From Hyphomicrobiales bacterium (GTDB lineage: Bacteria > Pseudomonadota > Alphaproteobacteria > Rhizobiales > Phreatobacteraceae), in assembly GCA_017304475.1 (NCBI GenBank), contig JAFKKV010000009.1:594781-658780 (forward strand): 64,000 nucleotides of DNA. The letters run 5' to 3'. Below the pieces are notes generated by a model. That model had not been told where the DNA came from. It saw only the letters and a program-made list of their open reading frames with translations, and ran no database searches. Shown here piece by piece: positions 1 through 8,742 of this stretch. Numbering within the stretch: the first letter of the stretch is position 1; every line of letters starts with the position of its first letter. A program made the position numbers and the translations under genes.

Positions 1-1
1 C

Positions 2-520
2 CCCGGGGGGCCGCTGCTGGTCGCCGCCAAACATCAGTCCGCCTGGGAAACCTTCGCTTTTTTCGTGCCGTTCCGCCGGCCGGCCTATGTGTTCAAGCGT
101 GAGCTGATCTATCTGCCGCTGTTCGGCTGGGTCATCTGGAGAGCCAGGCAGATCCCGGTCGATCGCGGCAAGAAGGGCGGCACGCTGGCCTCGATCACGC
201 CGGGCGCCCGCGACGCGCTGCAGCGCGGCCAGCAGGTCATGATCTTCCCGGAAGGCACGCGCCGCGCGGTGGGCGCGCCGCCCGACTACAAATATGGCGT
301 CACCCATCTCTATCAGGCGCTCGGCGTGCCGTGCCAACCGGTGGCGCATAATGCCGGCCTGTTCTGGCCGCGCCGGTCGTTCCTGCGCCGGCCCGGCACC
401 GTCATCGTCGAATGTCTCGATCCGATCCCGCCCGGCCTGCCGCCCGAGGAATTCGCCGACAGGCTGAAGGCCGCCATCGAGACGGCGACCGACCGGTTGG
501 TCGCCGAGGCCGGTGCCTGA
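2..520 (+). CDS. plsC: 1-acyl-sn-glycerol-3-phosphate acyltransferase (5' end outside window)
   Basis: Acylates lysophosphatidic acid to phosphatidic acid at the inner membrane in phospholipid synthesis. The frame is open from the first bases, so the gene enters from upstream; the GTG at 65 is internal. All four family motifs are visible: HQSAWE (the HX4D/E catalytic motif) at 31-48, the IPVDRGKKGG substrate-binding block, FPEGTRR, and a proline-containing VPCQPVAHNAG segment. About 172 residues are present, so roughly the N-terminal quarter, with the expected membrane helix, is missing. It converges on uvrC with an 18-bp gap. Family assignment is firm; acyl preference cannot be read. Confidence 0.9.
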   Translation, partial: PGGPLLVAAKHQSAWETFAFFVPFRRPAYVFKRELIYLPLFGWVIWRARQIPVDRGKKGGTLASITPGARDALQRGQQVMIFPEGTRRAVGAPPDYKYGVTHLYQALGVPCQPVAHNAGLFWPRRSFLRRPGTVIVECLDPIPPGLPPEEFADRLKAAIETATDRLVAEAGA

Positions 521-538
521 GCGGCCGGCCGCCGCGGT

Positions 539-2542
539 TCAGCCGGCTGGATGGAAGAAGTCGTAGACCGCCTTGGCGGTCGCGGCATTGATGCCGGGGG
601 CGCGCTGCAGGTCCTCCAGGCTCGCCCGCTCGATCGCCTTCAGCGTGCCGAAATGGTTGAGCAGGGCGCGCTTGCGCGACGGCCCGATGCCGGCGATTTC
701 GGCGAGGCCCGCCTCCTTGATGTCCTTCTTGCGCCGGCCGCGATGGGTGCCGATGGCAAAGCGATGCGCCTCGTCGCGCAGGCGTTGGACGAAATAGAGC
801 ACGGGATCGCGCGGCTCGAGCCGGAACGGTTCACGCCCCGCCATATGGAAGGTCTCGCGGCCGGCCTCGCGATCGCGTCCCTTGGCGATGCCGACCATCG
901 GCACATTGGCGATGCCGAGATCGGTCAGGATCTGGCGGGCCGCGGAGAGCTGGCCGGGGCCGCCGTCGATCAGCACCAGGTCGGGCCAGGCCGACTGGTC
1001 GTCTTCGCCATCGGCCGGCGGCGCCGCCGGCGCCTCGACGCCATCCTTCAAGAGGCGCTTGAAACGACGCTCCAGCACCTCGCGCATCATGCCGAAATCG
1101 TCGCCCGGCGCGATGTCGGACTTGATGTTGAAGGTCCGGTAATCCTTGCGGCGGAAGCCCTCGGGGCCGGCCACGATCATGCCGCCGACGGCATTGGTGC
1201 CCATGATATGGGAGTTGTCATAGACCTCGACGCGGCGCGGCGGCTTGTCCAGCCCGAAGGCTTCGGCAAGGCCGCTCAGCAGCTTCAGCTGCGAGGCGCT
1301 TTCGGCGAGCTTGCGGCCGAGCGCCTCGCGGGCATTCTGTAGGGCGTGGTCGACCAGGTCCTTCTTCTCGCCGCGCTTCGGGGTCGCCACCTCGACCCGC
1401 CGGCCGGCGCGGGTCGACAGGGCCTCGCCGAGCAGACCCTGGTCTTCGACCTCATGCGACAGCAGCACCAGCGAGGGCGGCGGCTTGTCGTCATAGAACT
1501 GCGCAACGAAGGAGCCGAGCACTTCGGCGGCCTCGATCGAGCGATCGGCGCGCGGGTAATAGGCCCGATTGCCCCAGTTCTGGCCGGTGCGGAAAAAGAA
1601 CACCTGGATGCAGGTCTGGCCGCCCTGCTGGGTGGCGGCGAAGACGTCGGCCTCCTCGACGCCGCGCGGATTGATGCCCTGGGTCGCCTGGACCGCCGAC
1701 AGGGCGGCCAGCCGGTCGCGATAGACCGCGGCGCGCTCGAATTCGAGATTCTCGGCGGCCTGCTCCATCTGGGTCGCCAGCACCTGCTTGACCACCTGGC
1801 TGCGGCCGGAAAGGAACAGCTTGGCCTCGTTGACCAGGGCGTCATAGCCCTCCTTGCCGATCTCGGCCGTGCACGGGCCGGAGCAGCGCTTGATCTGGAA
1901 CAGCAGGCAGGGGCGGGTGCGGCTCTCGAAGACCGGATCCGCGCAGGAGCGGATAAGGAAGGCGCGTTCCAGCGCGTTGATGGTGCGCCCGACCGCCTGG
2001 GCCGAGGCGAAGGGGCCGAAATAGTCCCCCTTCATCGAGCGCGCGCCGCGGTGCTTGGCAATGCGCGGCGAAGCATGGTCGCCGGTGATCAGGATATAGG
2101 GAAACGACTTGTCGTCGCGCAGCAGAACGTTGAATCGCGGCCTGAGCTGCTTGATCAGGTTGGCTTCGAGCAGCAGCGCCTCGGTCTCGGTGCTGGTCGA
2201 GACGAATTCCATCGCGGTGGTCGCCGCCACCATGCGGGCGATGCGCGTCACCAGGCCGACCGGGCGGGTGTAGGAAATCACCCGCTTGGTGATCGACTTG
2301 GCCTTGCCGACATAGAGGACCTCGCCGCTCGCATCGATCATGCGGTAGACGCCGGGTCCCTTGGGGGCGTGGCGGACCGCCTCCTTGATCACGTCGATGC
2401 CGGCGGCGAGCGGGCCGGCGGCCGGCGCCGCGTCGTCGTCGGCGACCAGATCCAGCACGAGCTCGTCGGCCTCGTCCGTCTCGGGCAGGTCGAGATCGGT
2501 CAGGTCGGGTTCGAGATTGGCGGGTCCGGATTGCGGCGTCAT
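539..2542 (-). CDS. uvrC: Excinuclease ABC subunit C
   Basis: Incises DNA on both sides of a lesion after UvrAB damage recognition in nucleotide excision repair. The 667-residue product has the expected order: an acidic N-terminal extension of about 55 residues, a GIY-YIG nuclease domain beginning at GPGVYRM with YVGKAK, a UVR/UvrB-interaction segment ([16 protein letters not shown]), the RNase H-like 3' nuclease domain, and C-terminal helix-hairpin-helix repeats ([11 protein letters not shown] and [12 protein letters not shown]). Full-length proteins of this family are usually 600-690 residues. It follows the SDR gene on the same strand by 74 bp, so the two may be co-transcribed. The Asp/Glu/Ala-rich N-terminus is typical of alphaproteobacterial UvrC and probably unstructured. 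Confidence 0.97.
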   Translation of the reverse strand: MTPQSGPANLEPDLTDLDLPETDEADELVLDLVADDDAAPAAGPLAAGIDVIKEAVRHAPKGPGVYRMIDASGEVLYVGKAKSITKRVISYTRPVGLVTRIARMVAATTAMEFVSTSTETEALLLEANLIKQLRPRFNVLLRDDKSFPYILITGDHASPRIAKHRGARSMKGDYFGPFASAQAVGRTINALERAFLIRSCADPVFESRTRPCLLFQIKRCSGPCTAEIGKEGYDALVNEAKLFLSGRSQVVKQVLATQMEQAAENLEFERAAVYRDRLAALSAVQATQGINPRGVEEADVFAATQQGGQTCIQVFFFRTGQNWGNRAYYPRADRSIEAAEVLGSFVAQFYDDKPPPSLVLLSHEVEDQGLLGEALSTRAGRRVEVATPKRGEKKDLVDHALQNAREALGRKLAESASQLKLLSGLAEAFGLDKPPRRVEVYDNSHIMGTNAVGGMIVAGPEGFRRKDYRTFNIKSDIAPGDDFGMMREVLERRFKRLLKDGVEAPAAPPADGEDDQSAWPDLVLIDGGPGQLSAARQILTDLGIANVPMVGIAKGRDREAGRETFHMAGREPFRLEPRDPVLYFVQRLRDEAHRFAIGTHRGRRKKDIKEAGLAEIAGIGPSRKRALLNHFGTLKAIERASLEDLQRAPGINAATAKAVYDFFHPAG

Positions 2543-2616
2543 GGAAAAGTATCTGTCTCTGAACGGCGTAGCGGCGGCCTGCGCCGCGAGGGAATCGGTC
2601 GTGCCTGAGGCGGAGC

Positions 2617-3402
2617 CTACTCCTTGATGCCCCAGACGTCGGCAGTCTTCCAGGCCAGATGCTGGCCGGAATCGACCGCGATGGTGGTGCCTGTCACGGT
2701 GTGGGCGCAGGCCAGATAGACCACCGCGTCGGCGACCGATTCCGGGGTGCTCGGGCGGCCGAGCAGCGTCGAGGCCGCCTGACGCTCGAAATCGGCGGCG
2801 TCCTGGCGTTCATTGGCGAAGGTCGGGCCGGGGGCGACCGCATTGACGCGGATCCGCGGCGCCAGCGCCTGCGCCATGGTCTGGGTCGCCGCCTGCAGGG
2901 CGATCTTGGTCAGCGTGTAAGAATAGAATTGCGGTGTCAGCTTGAACACCCGCTGGTCGACGATATTGACGATCGAGGCGCCGTCGGGCGCCTGCGCGGC
3001 GAAGTCCTGGGCGAGGAAGGACGGCGTCTGCAGATTGACGCGGAATTGTCGGTTCCAGCCCTCGCGCGTCAGGGTCCCCAGATGGTCTTCCTCGAATTCG
3101 CTGGCATTGTTGACCAGCAGGCTCAGGGGACCGAGCGCGGCCCGGGCCGCACCGACGAGCCGGTCGACGGCTTGCGGATCGGCGAGATCGGCGACGATCA
3201 CGGCGGCCCGGCCGCCGCGGCCGCGAATCGCCGCGGCCAGCGCTTCACCCTCCGCGACCGAACGATTGACGTGGATGACCACGCCGAAACCGGCCATGGC
3301 CAGGGCTTCGGTGATCGCCCGGCCGATGCGCCGGGCGCCACCGGTGATCAGCGCGGTCTCGGTGCGGGCTAATTCCAGTCCGGGCATGTCCTGTGGGGGC
3401 AT
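2617..3402 (-). CDS. SDR oxidoreductase, FolM/PTR1-like pteridine reductase type
   Basis: A short-chain dehydrogenase/reductase of about 261 residues. The NAD(P)-binding TGGARRIG motif lies near residues 20-27, NNAS near 98-101, and the active site is Asp149-Tyr162-x-x-x-Lys166. An Asp at the usual Ser position, inside [20 protein letters not shown], is the pattern of dihydromonapterin reductase FolM and pteridine reductase PTR1, so reduction of a pterin is the best inference. The frame stays open to 3714, but family alignment begins only after the ATG at 3402; a second ATG at 3387 is possible and neither has a strong ribosome site. It lies upstream of uvrC on the same strand. Other SDR substrates cannot be excluded. 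Confidence 0.8.
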   Translation of the reverse strand: MPPQDMPGLELARTETALITGGARRIGRAITEALAMAGFGVVIHVNRSVAEGEALAAAIRGRGGRAAVIVADLADPQAVDRLVGAARAALGPLSLLVNNASEFEEDHLGTLTREGWNRQFRVNLQTPSFLAQDFAAQAPDGASIVNIVDQRVFKLTPQFYSYTLTKIALQAATQTMAQALAPRIRVNAVAPGPTFANERQDAADFERQAASTLLGRPSTPESVADAVVYLACAHTVTGTTIAVDSGQHLAWKTADVWGIKE

Positions 3403-3770
3403 CGGGTCTCGATTGATCTCGGAATAGGCTCCATGGGAAATAGGCGCGCTGGTGCATTTGTGCCACGGGTGCGGATCAGACCGGCGATCCAGCAGCCGCC
3501 AGTTACCGCGGCGGCCTGTGCTTGCCGTCCGGCGGCCGATCGGCCGGCCGCCAGGATCCGTCGTTGTTGCGCCGCGGTATTCGGCCCGGCCGATCCTCGG
3601 GTCGCCGCGCCCCTGCCACGATTGCGCCACATGCTGAAAGATGTCATGCATCAATACGAAATCATTAGTGCGGAAATGTAAGTATATATTTGAATAGTAA
3701 CCTTTTATTTCCAAACATTACGCGAAGATGATGCCTCATTTCAGCCAATAACCGATGGAAATGACAGCGT

Positions 3771-3790
3771 CGATCGTTCATGGACGATCG
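3771..3790. promoter_or_regulatory. Inverted repeat upstream of the porin gene
   Basis: Perfect 7-bp arms CGATCGT and ACGATCG are separated by 6 bp. It lies about 155 bp before the porin start and 16 bp before a CtrA-like box. It could be an operator or a hairpin in a long 5' leader; the sequence alone does not decide. Confidence 0.3.
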
Positions 3791-3805
3791 CGTGTGGTTC
3801 GATTG

Positions 3806-3821
3806 GTAACGCTCCATTAAC
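3806..3821 (+). promoter_or_regulatory. CtrA-like box upstream of the porin gene
   Basis: GTAA-N7-TTAAC, one mismatch from the TTAA-N7-TTAAC consensus of the alphaproteobacterial cell-cycle regulator CtrA. It is 125 bp upstream of the ATG. CtrA is known to influence Omp25 in Brucella, which makes the position plausible; binding is inferred. Confidence 0.4.
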
Positions 3822-3945
3822 GACGGGGCCATTCATCCCGCGAAAACTTGAATGAATGCGGTTATAGATTGTTCACCGCATTGGATCTGGGACGGTCCGC
3901 GATGGAAACGCATTCCTCGTGACGTTCGTGGGACAGGAGTTGACG

Positions 3946-4614
3946 ATGAAAAAGATCATTTGGGCCGCCGCGACTGCCGCCCTGCTTGCCACCCCGGCTT
4001 TCGCAGCCGACCTGCCGCGTCGCGGCGCCTATCCGGAAGCCGTCTACGTGCCGGTCGCCCCGGCCGGCATCTGGACCGGCTTCTATGTCGGCGCCAATAT
4101 CGGCGCGAATTTCTCGTCGAGCTTCAACAACAACGCGGCCTTCAGCCTCGGCGGCGCCTCCGGCTTCACCGGCGGCCTGCAGGCGGGCTACGACTACCAG
4201 GTCAACCGCTTCGTCATGGGTGTCGTCGGCGACCTGAACTATTCCAGCATCAACCGTCGCTACATCGATACGTTTCCGACCGATGTGCGCACCAGCATGA
4301 ACTGGAACGGCTCGATCCGCGCCCGTCTCGGTTACGCCGTGCAGGACAATTTCCTGCTCTACGCGACCGGCGGTCTGGCGCTCGGCAATGTCCGCGTCAG
4401 CGACGCGCTGCCGGGTGGCTTCTCGCAGTCGAAGACGCTCGCCGGCTGGACCGCCGGCGTCGGCGCCGAATATGCCTTCACCCGCAACTGGACGGCGCTG
4501 CTCGAGTATCGCTACACCAGCCTGCAGAAGGCCAGCTACGATGGCGTCATGCCCGGCGCGCGCTTCGGCTTCGAAGGCCACCAGCTCCGCACCGGCATCA
4601 ACTACCGCTTCTGA
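3946..4614 (+). CDS. Outer-membrane beta-barrel protein, Omp25/Omp31 type
   Basis: A predicted 222-residue porin-like outer-membrane protein. The start at 3946 follows AGGAG at 3935 and gives a clean signal peptide (MKKIIWAAATAALLATPAFA, cleavage before ADLP). The mature protein starts with a proline-rich plug, then WTGFYVGANIG, the opening strand of this family, alternating aromatic/glycine strands, and ends in NYRF with a C-terminal Phe typical of BAM substrates. A strong terminator follows directly and a CtrA-like box precedes it, so it is probably monocistronic. In Rhizobiales such proteins are abundant structural proteins linking outer membrane and envelope. Pore activity cannot be judged from sequence. 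Confidence 0.9.
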   Translation: MKKIIWAAATAALLATPAFAADLPRRGAYPEAVYVPVAPAGIWTGFYVGANIGANFSSSFNNNAAFSLGGASGFTGGLQAGYDYQVNRFVMGVVGDLNYSSINRRYIDTFPTDVRTSMNWNGSIRARLGYAVQDNFLLYATGGLALGNVRVSDALPGGFSQSKTLAGWTAGVGAEYAFTRNWTALLEYRYTSLQKASYDGVMPGARFGFEGHQLRTGINYRF

Positions 4615-4639
4615 TCCGGCTCCGGCCTGATGTCGCGAA

Positions 4640-4670
4640 CGGCCCGGGCTCGCCCGGGCCGTTTTCTTTT
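4640..4670 (+). terminator. Rho-independent terminator after the porin gene
   Basis: A 9-bp perfect GC stem (4640-4648 with 4653-4661), CTCG tetraloop, then TTTTCTTTT. It begins 25 bp after the porin stop codon. Confidence 0.9.
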
Positions 4671-4760
4671 GGCCTTGCCGGTCCATGCGGTGACGGCAGG
4701 GCGGTCGGGTTGATCCGCCGCATTGCGCCGCGCCGCGGCTGAGATTAAACCAGCCCGATC

Positions 4761-5525
4761 ATGGCGCTTCTCGACCTCGCCAATCCGACCCGTTTCCTGG
4801 CATTCGTCGCGCGGGCCCTGCCGTGGCTCGCCGGCGCGACCGTGCTGATGTTCGTCGTCGCCGGCTACCTGGTGTTTTTCGTCGCACCCGACGACTACCA
4901 GCAGGGCGGCACGGTCAGGATCATGTTCATCCACGTGCCGGCGGCCTGGCTGTCGCTGATGTGCTATTCGCTGATGGCGGTGTCGGCGCTGGGCACGCTG
5001 GTCTGGCGCCATCCGCTGGCCGATGTCGCGGCCAAGGCGGCCGCCCCGATCGGCGCGGCCTTCACCTTTCTGTGCCTGGCCACCGGATCGCTCTGGGGCA
5101 AGCCGATGTGGGGCACCTGGTGGATCTGGGATGCGCGGCTCACCTCGGAACTGGTGCTGTTCCTGATGTATCTCGGCCTCATCGCGCTCTGGCGCGCGGT
5201 CGACGATCCCGGCCGGGCCGGCCGGGCCGCGGCGGTGCTGACGCTGGTCGGCTCGGTCAATATCCCGATCATCAAGTTCTCGGTCGACTGGTGGAACACG
5301 CTGCACCAGCCGGCCTCGGTGTTTCGGCTCGACGGCCCGACCATTCACGCCTCGATCCTGACGCCGCTGCTGGTCTCCGCCGTCGCCTTCACCCTGCTGT
5401 TCCTGGCGCTGCACCTGGCCGCCATGCGCAACGAGGTGCTGCGCCGCCGGATTCGCGCCATCCGCCTGGTCCAGGCCCAGCGCGAGGCGGTGCCGGCGGG
5501 CGCCAGCCTCATGCCCGGGGAATGA
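4761..5525 (+). CDS. ccmC: Heme exporter/chaperone subunit CcmC
   Basis: Integral membrane protein that presents heme to CcmE in system I cytochrome c maturation. The 254-residue product has six predicted membrane helices, the periplasmic tryptophan-rich motif WGTWWIWDARLTSE, and the conserved histidines in HVPAAW and LHQPASVF that ligate heme. It is followed by ccmD after 4 bp and then by ccmG, forming a three-gene unit. No ccmA or ccmB precedes it; the neighbour is a porin with its own terminator. The ATG at 4761 fits the family N-terminus, although no strong ribosome site is visible. Confidence 0.96.
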   Translation: MALLDLANPTRFLAFVARALPWLAGATVLMFVVAGYLVFFVAPDDYQQGGTVRIMFIHVPAAWLSLMCYSLMAVSALGTLVWRHPLADVAAKAAAPIGAAFTFLCLATGSLWGKPMWGTWWIWDARLTSELVLFLMYLGLIALWRAVDDPGRAGRAAAVLTLVGSVNIPIIKFSVDWWNTLHQPASVFRLDGPTIHASILTPLLVSAVAFTLLFLALHLAAMRNEVLRRRIRAIRLVQAQREAVPAGASLMPGE

Positions 5526-5529
5526 CGCG

Positions 5530-5727
5530 ATGCTAGGGCTCGACGTCTTCCTGCAGCCGCCGCATGCCGGCTTCATCCTGGCCGCCTATGGGCTGAGCGT
5601 CGCGACCATTGCCGGGCTGGTCGGCTGGATCGTCGTCGACCATGGCCGGCAGACGGCCATCCTCGCCGACCTGACGAAACGCGGCGTGACCCGCCGCTCG
5701 GCGGCAAAGACGGAGGACCCGGCATGA
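5530..5727 (+). CDS. ccmD: Heme exporter protein CcmD
   Basis: A 65-residue single-span membrane protein that stabilises the CcmABC-CcmE complex during release of holo-CcmE. One hydrophobic helix lies at residues 14-36 (GFILAAYGLSVATIAGLVGW), followed by a basic cytoplasmic tail, as in the family. The ATG lies 4 bp after the ccmC stop and its stop codon overlaps the ccmG start (ATGA). CcmD is poorly conserved, so identity rests on size, topology and position. Confidence 0.9.
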   Translation: MLGLDVFLQPPHAGFILAAYGLSVATIAGLVGWIVVDHGRQTAILADLTKRGVTRRSAAKTEDPA

Positions 5728-6296
5728 CCGAGGCGAGCGCTTCCGTGACGCCGAGGCGACGGTCCTGGCTGCCGCTCCTGCCGCTTGCCGTGTTCATCGG
5801 CCTGGCCGTGCTGTTCCTGGTCGGCCTGCAGGGCGACCCGCAGAAGCTACCCTCGGCGCTGATCGGCAAGCCGGCGCCGACCTTCGCGCTGGCGCCGCTC
5901 GACGGCATCGGCCGGCCCGGCTTCTCCAATGCCGATCTCCAGGGCCAGGTGACCGTGGTCAATGTCTTCGCGTCCTGGTGCATTCCCTGTCATGAGGAAC
6001 ACCCCGTCCTGGTCGAACTCGCCAAGGACACGCGCATCCGCATGGCCGGGATCAACCAGAAGGATCAGCCGGACAATGCCCGCCGCTTCCTGGCGCGCGG
6101 CGGCAATCCCTATCAGTTCGTCGGCGTCGACCCGAACGGCCGGGCGGCGATCGACTGGGGCGTCTATGGCGTCCCCGAGACCTTCATCGTCGGCCGCGAC
6201 GGCCACATTCTCTACAAGCATGTCGGGCCGATCACGCCGCAGACACTGGTCTCGCGCATCCGGCCGCAGATCGAGGCGGCGCTTGCGGCGCGGTGA
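5724..6296 (+). CDS. ccmG: Thiol:disulfide interchange protein CcmG/DsbE
   Basis: Membrane-anchored periplasmic thioredoxin that keeps apocytochrome c cysteines reduced for heme ligation. The 190-residue product has an N-terminal anchor helix (about 15-36), a thioredoxin fold with active site W85-C-I-P-C89, and a cis-Pro loop in YGVPETF. The charged EEHP after the active site matches CcmG rather than general thioredoxins. It overlaps ccmD by 4 bp and ends the operon. The c-type cytochrome encoded at 6700-7071 is one obvious local client, by inference. Confidence 0.95.
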   Translation: MTEASASVTPRRRSWLPLLPLAVFIGLAVLFLVGLQGDPQKLPSALIGKPAPTFALAPLDGIGRPGFSNADLQGQVTVVNVFASWCIPCHEEHPVLVELAKDTRIRMAGINQKDQPDNARRFLARGGNPYQFVGVDPNGRAAIDWGVYGVPETFIVGRDGHILYKHVGPITPQTLVSRIRPQIEAALAAR

Positions 6297-6699
6297 TACC
6301 GGGCTATCGCTGCGGCTCAGAGGTCATGGCTCGCCAACCGGATAGGCGTCGTAAGGCCTTTCGCGGGCTTTTCCGGTTGGTGAGATCCAACTGATCGGGA
6401 CGTGGCCGGTGTTGCGCTGGTGGGCCCAGGCGAAAATGAGGATGACGCACTTCACTCGTGAGAAAAGCCCGTTGTGGGCAGTTCTCCATGAGCAATGGGG
6501 CTGAAGTCGTGGATGGCCGGGACAAGCCCGGCCAAGACGAGAATTGTTCTTGGAGCGATGGGCGCTGGATCGACCGGGCGCAGGGCCGCCGTGCTCCGGC
6601 CGGCGACGAGGTCAACGCGTCGTCTTGCCCGGGCTTGTCCCGGGCATCCACGACTTGTTTGCTTCAAAATCAACCCGCCTAAATCACCGAGCAGCAGTC
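6297..6699. other. Intergenic region between convergent ccmG and cytochrome genes
   Basis: About 400 bp without a supported gene. Its right half is copy 1 of the interspersed repeat (6504-6656, with conserved flank to about 6680). Bases 6297-6503 show nothing recognisable. Confidence 0.6.
6504..6656. repeat. Interspersed paired-hairpin (BIME-like) element, copy 1
   Basis: Two hairpin half-elements in inverted orientation. Both outer arms read AAGTCGTGGATG inward. The left hairpin stem is TGGCCGGG-acaag-CCCGGCCA; the right one, read on the minus strand, is TGCCCGGG-acaag-CCCGGGCA. The spacer contains the conserved block GAGAATTGTTCTTGGAGC next to the GGCC hairpin. Copies 2 and 3 are at 20479 and 30741; this copy is in the opposite orientation to them. 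No coding content. Confidence 0.9.
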
Positions 6700-7071
6700 C
6701 TATCGCGTCGGCTGGAACGGATTGCGCCAGCCGCCGCCCTGCGCCGGCGCGCGCAGCGGGAAGGCGGCCGCGAGGTAGTTCACGAAGATCTCGCGATCCC
6801 TGGCGTCGGGCGCGGGCATGCCGTGTTTCGACACCATCAGGTCGATGACGCCGTTCCATTGCTCGCGTGTCTGGCCGATGCGGGTGATCAGCCCGGTCGC
6901 GTGGCAGGCGGTGCACATGTAGAAGGTCTCGTCACGGCCCTCTCCGGCGGGCCAGGCCTCCGGCGTCTCGGCCTGAGGCTGGAAATTCGGCGGCGTCTGC
7001 GCCTGGGCGGGCGCACCCGCCGCGCCGATGCCCAGCATCAGCGCGGCGGCCAGAAGTCCCCATGAGCGCAT
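6700..7071 (-). CDS. Periplasmic mono-heme c-type cytochrome, sulfite dehydrogenase partner (SorB-like)
   Basis: A 123-residue secreted cytochrome that probably accepts electrons from the molybdopterin subunit encoded just upstream. The signal peptide covers about residues 1-25 (cleavage after AQA), the single heme site is C53-T-A-C56-H57, and a Met in HGMPAPDARD is a candidate sixth ligand. The start at 7071 lies 4 bp after the stop of the molybdenum subunit gene, so the two are translationally close. Size and partnership match SorB of SorAB-type sulfite dehydrogenases; a SoxD-like role is less likely because only one heme site is present. Confidence 0.85.
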   Translation of the reverse strand: MRSWGLLAAALMLGIGAAGAPAQAQTPPNFQPQAETPEAWPAGEGRDETFYMCTACHATGLITRIGQTREQWNGVIDLMVSKHGMPAPDARDREIFVNYLAAAFPLRAPAQGGGWRNPFQPTR

Positions 7072-7075
7072 CGGA

Positions 7076-8482
7076 TCACCCCACCAGCATGGCGATGCGG
7101 TGGAACGAATTGGCGCCGTAGCCTTGCGGGTTCCAGTTGCCGGCGGTGTGCGGCTGATATTTGCCTGACGTGTCCTGGCCGCGCACCCAGACCTCGTAAT
7201 AGCCGTCGGTCGGTAGCTGGATGGAGCCCGACCAGCGGCGCCAGTCATAGCGGTTCTTGGCCTCGGCCAGCCGCATGGCGCGCCAGGTCTGGCCGAAATC
7301 GGTCGAGACATGAACCCGCCGGACGTCGAGGTCGCCGGCCCAGGCGGCGCCACGGATATCCAGCGAGCGGGTGCCCTTGGCGAGCCGCGTGCCATTGGCG
7401 TGGCTGGTCAGGATCGACCGCAGGGGCATCGAGGTCATGTCGGCGAAATTCTCGCGGCCGTCGACATTGGAGCCGGGCACGATCGGCACGGTGGGAACCC
7501 GGTAGCTGGTGCCGCCCATGCCGGCGCCGTCATGCGGCTTGTCGCGGATCCAGATGCGGGTCAGCCACTTGTGCGACAAGGAGCCCGGCCAGCCCGGCGT
7601 AATCAGCCTGACCGGCCCGCCATGAATATGCGGGATCGGCTGGCCGTTCATGGCAAAGGCCACCAGGGTGTGGCGCTCCAGGGCCTTGGCGATCGGCATG
7701 CCGCGCGAGATCGACTGGCGGGCGGCATCGCCCGACAGATGCGGGTCGGCGCCGTAATTGCCGGTGAACCGGGCGGTGTCCTTGAGGCCGGCGGCGCGCA
7801 ACAGCTCGCGCAGGGGCACGCCGGTCCATTCGGCGCAGCCGATGGCGCCATTGCCCCACTGGTTACCGCGCGCCTGCGGCGAGAAGAACGAGCGGCCATT
7901 GCCGCCGCATTCCATCTGCATGCGATAGGTGACCGCCCGATAGCGCGACTTGAGCTCGCCGACGGTCAGCTTGAGCGGCGCATTGACCTCGCCGTCGATG
8001 ACGAAGGCATGGGCGTCGGGATTGGCGATATCGGGCGCGATCTGGCCGTTGTTGCGGACGAAGAAGCGATCGATCGGCGTGGTCGCGTCGTCGAGCAGAT
8101 GTTCCGGCGTCTCGGCAACCAGCGGCCGGTCCTGCAGCAGCATGAGGCCGCGGGACTTGCCGGGATAGTCGAGCGGCTGCGGGCCCTGCGGCGCGGCGGC
8201 GGGCGCGGCCGGAGCGGGAGCCGCCGGTTGCGCCGGCGCCGTCTGCGCCATGGCCGCCGGGATCAGGCCGCCGGGCATGGCCGCGGAATGAACGATCGTG
8301 CCGCCGACCGCCGCCGACATGGCGGCGAGGCCGGCCCCACCCAGGAAACCGCGTCGCGACGCCGTGCCGTCTTCGCTGCGGGGCGCGGCCTTGGCCGCCC
8401 TGCGTCCAAAAATCTCGGCCTCCGCGCGCTCGGGGTCGTCCCGATAGAGTTCCTCGACCGAGCGTTCCTTCTTCCTCGCCAT
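7076..8482 (-). CDS. Molybdopterin sulfite dehydrogenase catalytic subunit (SorA/SoxC family)
   Basis: Periplasmic sulfite oxidase-family enzyme oxidising sulfite to sulfate. The 468-residue precursor has a twin-arginine signal (SRRGFLGG, residues 42-49) after a 40-residue basic lead, then an Ala/Pro linker near 82-100, the Mo-pterin domain with Cys192 in QMECGGNGR as molybdenum ligand, and a C-terminal dimerisation domain (WSGSIQLPTDGYYEVWVRG). The start at 8482 follows a strong GGGAGGGA. It is followed by the cytochrome gene, giving a SorAB-type pair. Sulfite as substrate is inferred from family and partner; SoxC-type sulfane dehydrogenase is the alternative, but no sox genes are nearby. 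Confidence 0.88.
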   Translation of the reverse strand: MARKKERSVEELYRDDPERAEAEIFGRRAAKAAPRSEDGTASRRGFLGGAGLAAMSAAVGGTIVHSAAMPGGLIPAAMAQTAPAQPAAPAPAAPAAAPQGPQPLDYPGKSRGLMLLQDRPLVAETPEHLLDDATTPIDRFFVRNNGQIAPDIANPDAHAFVIDGEVNAPLKLTVGELKSRYRAVTYRMQMECGGNGRSFFSPQARGNQWGNGAIGCAEWTGVPLRELLRAAGLKDTARFTGNYGADPHLSGDAARQSISRGMPIAKALERHTLVAFAMNGQPIPHIHGGPVRLITPGWPGSLSHKWLTRIWIRDKPHDGAGMGGTSYRVPTVPIVPGSNVDGRENFADMTSMPLRSILTSHANGTRLAKGTRSLDIRGAAWAGDLDVRRVHVSTDFGQTWRAMRLAEAKNRYDWRRWSGSIQLPTDGYYEVWVRGQDTSGKYQPHTAGNWNPQGYGANSFHRIAMLVG

Positions 8483-8742
8483 GAAGTCCCTCCCAGGAAG
8501 CGATTCGTCAGCATTTCATTATCGTTGTGGCAGGTTCGAAGAGAAAATTATACCCCGCTTTGCATTGTCGACCAGGGGTCTGAAGGTCGCATCCATGACG
8601 CACGTCATGACGCTGTCACAAGATTAGGCGTTGACGTGGAGGCTTTCGCATGGCCAATGCGCGCCAGCTCTATTTGCAGGTCCCGTCCGCAAGGCCGGGG
8701 CCTTTCCTTCGTTGTACTACCTGCCTCTTCAGGAGACCCCTC

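Larger units (their letters stand above)
3403..3945. other. Divergent intergenic region between SDR and porin genes
   Basis: No convincing gene. The SDR frame continues open to 3714 but the translation is Arg/Trp-rich and unlike the family. Bases 3660-3720 form an AT-rich pocket unusual in this GC-rich window. The porin-proximal part holds an inverted repeat at 3771-3790 and a CtrA-like box at 3806-3821, listed separately. Promoters for both flanking genes must lie here, but no clear -35/-10 pair was assigned. Confidence 0.5.

Noticed and set aside
3403..3714. N-terminal extension of the FolM-like SDR
   Set aside because: The extra 104 residues show no SDR similarity and the Rossmann motif would sit far too deep; the region is better read as promoter DNA.
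6304..6916. Several open frames across repeat copy 1
   Set aside because: They lie within a palindromic non-coding repeat and differ between copies of the element.
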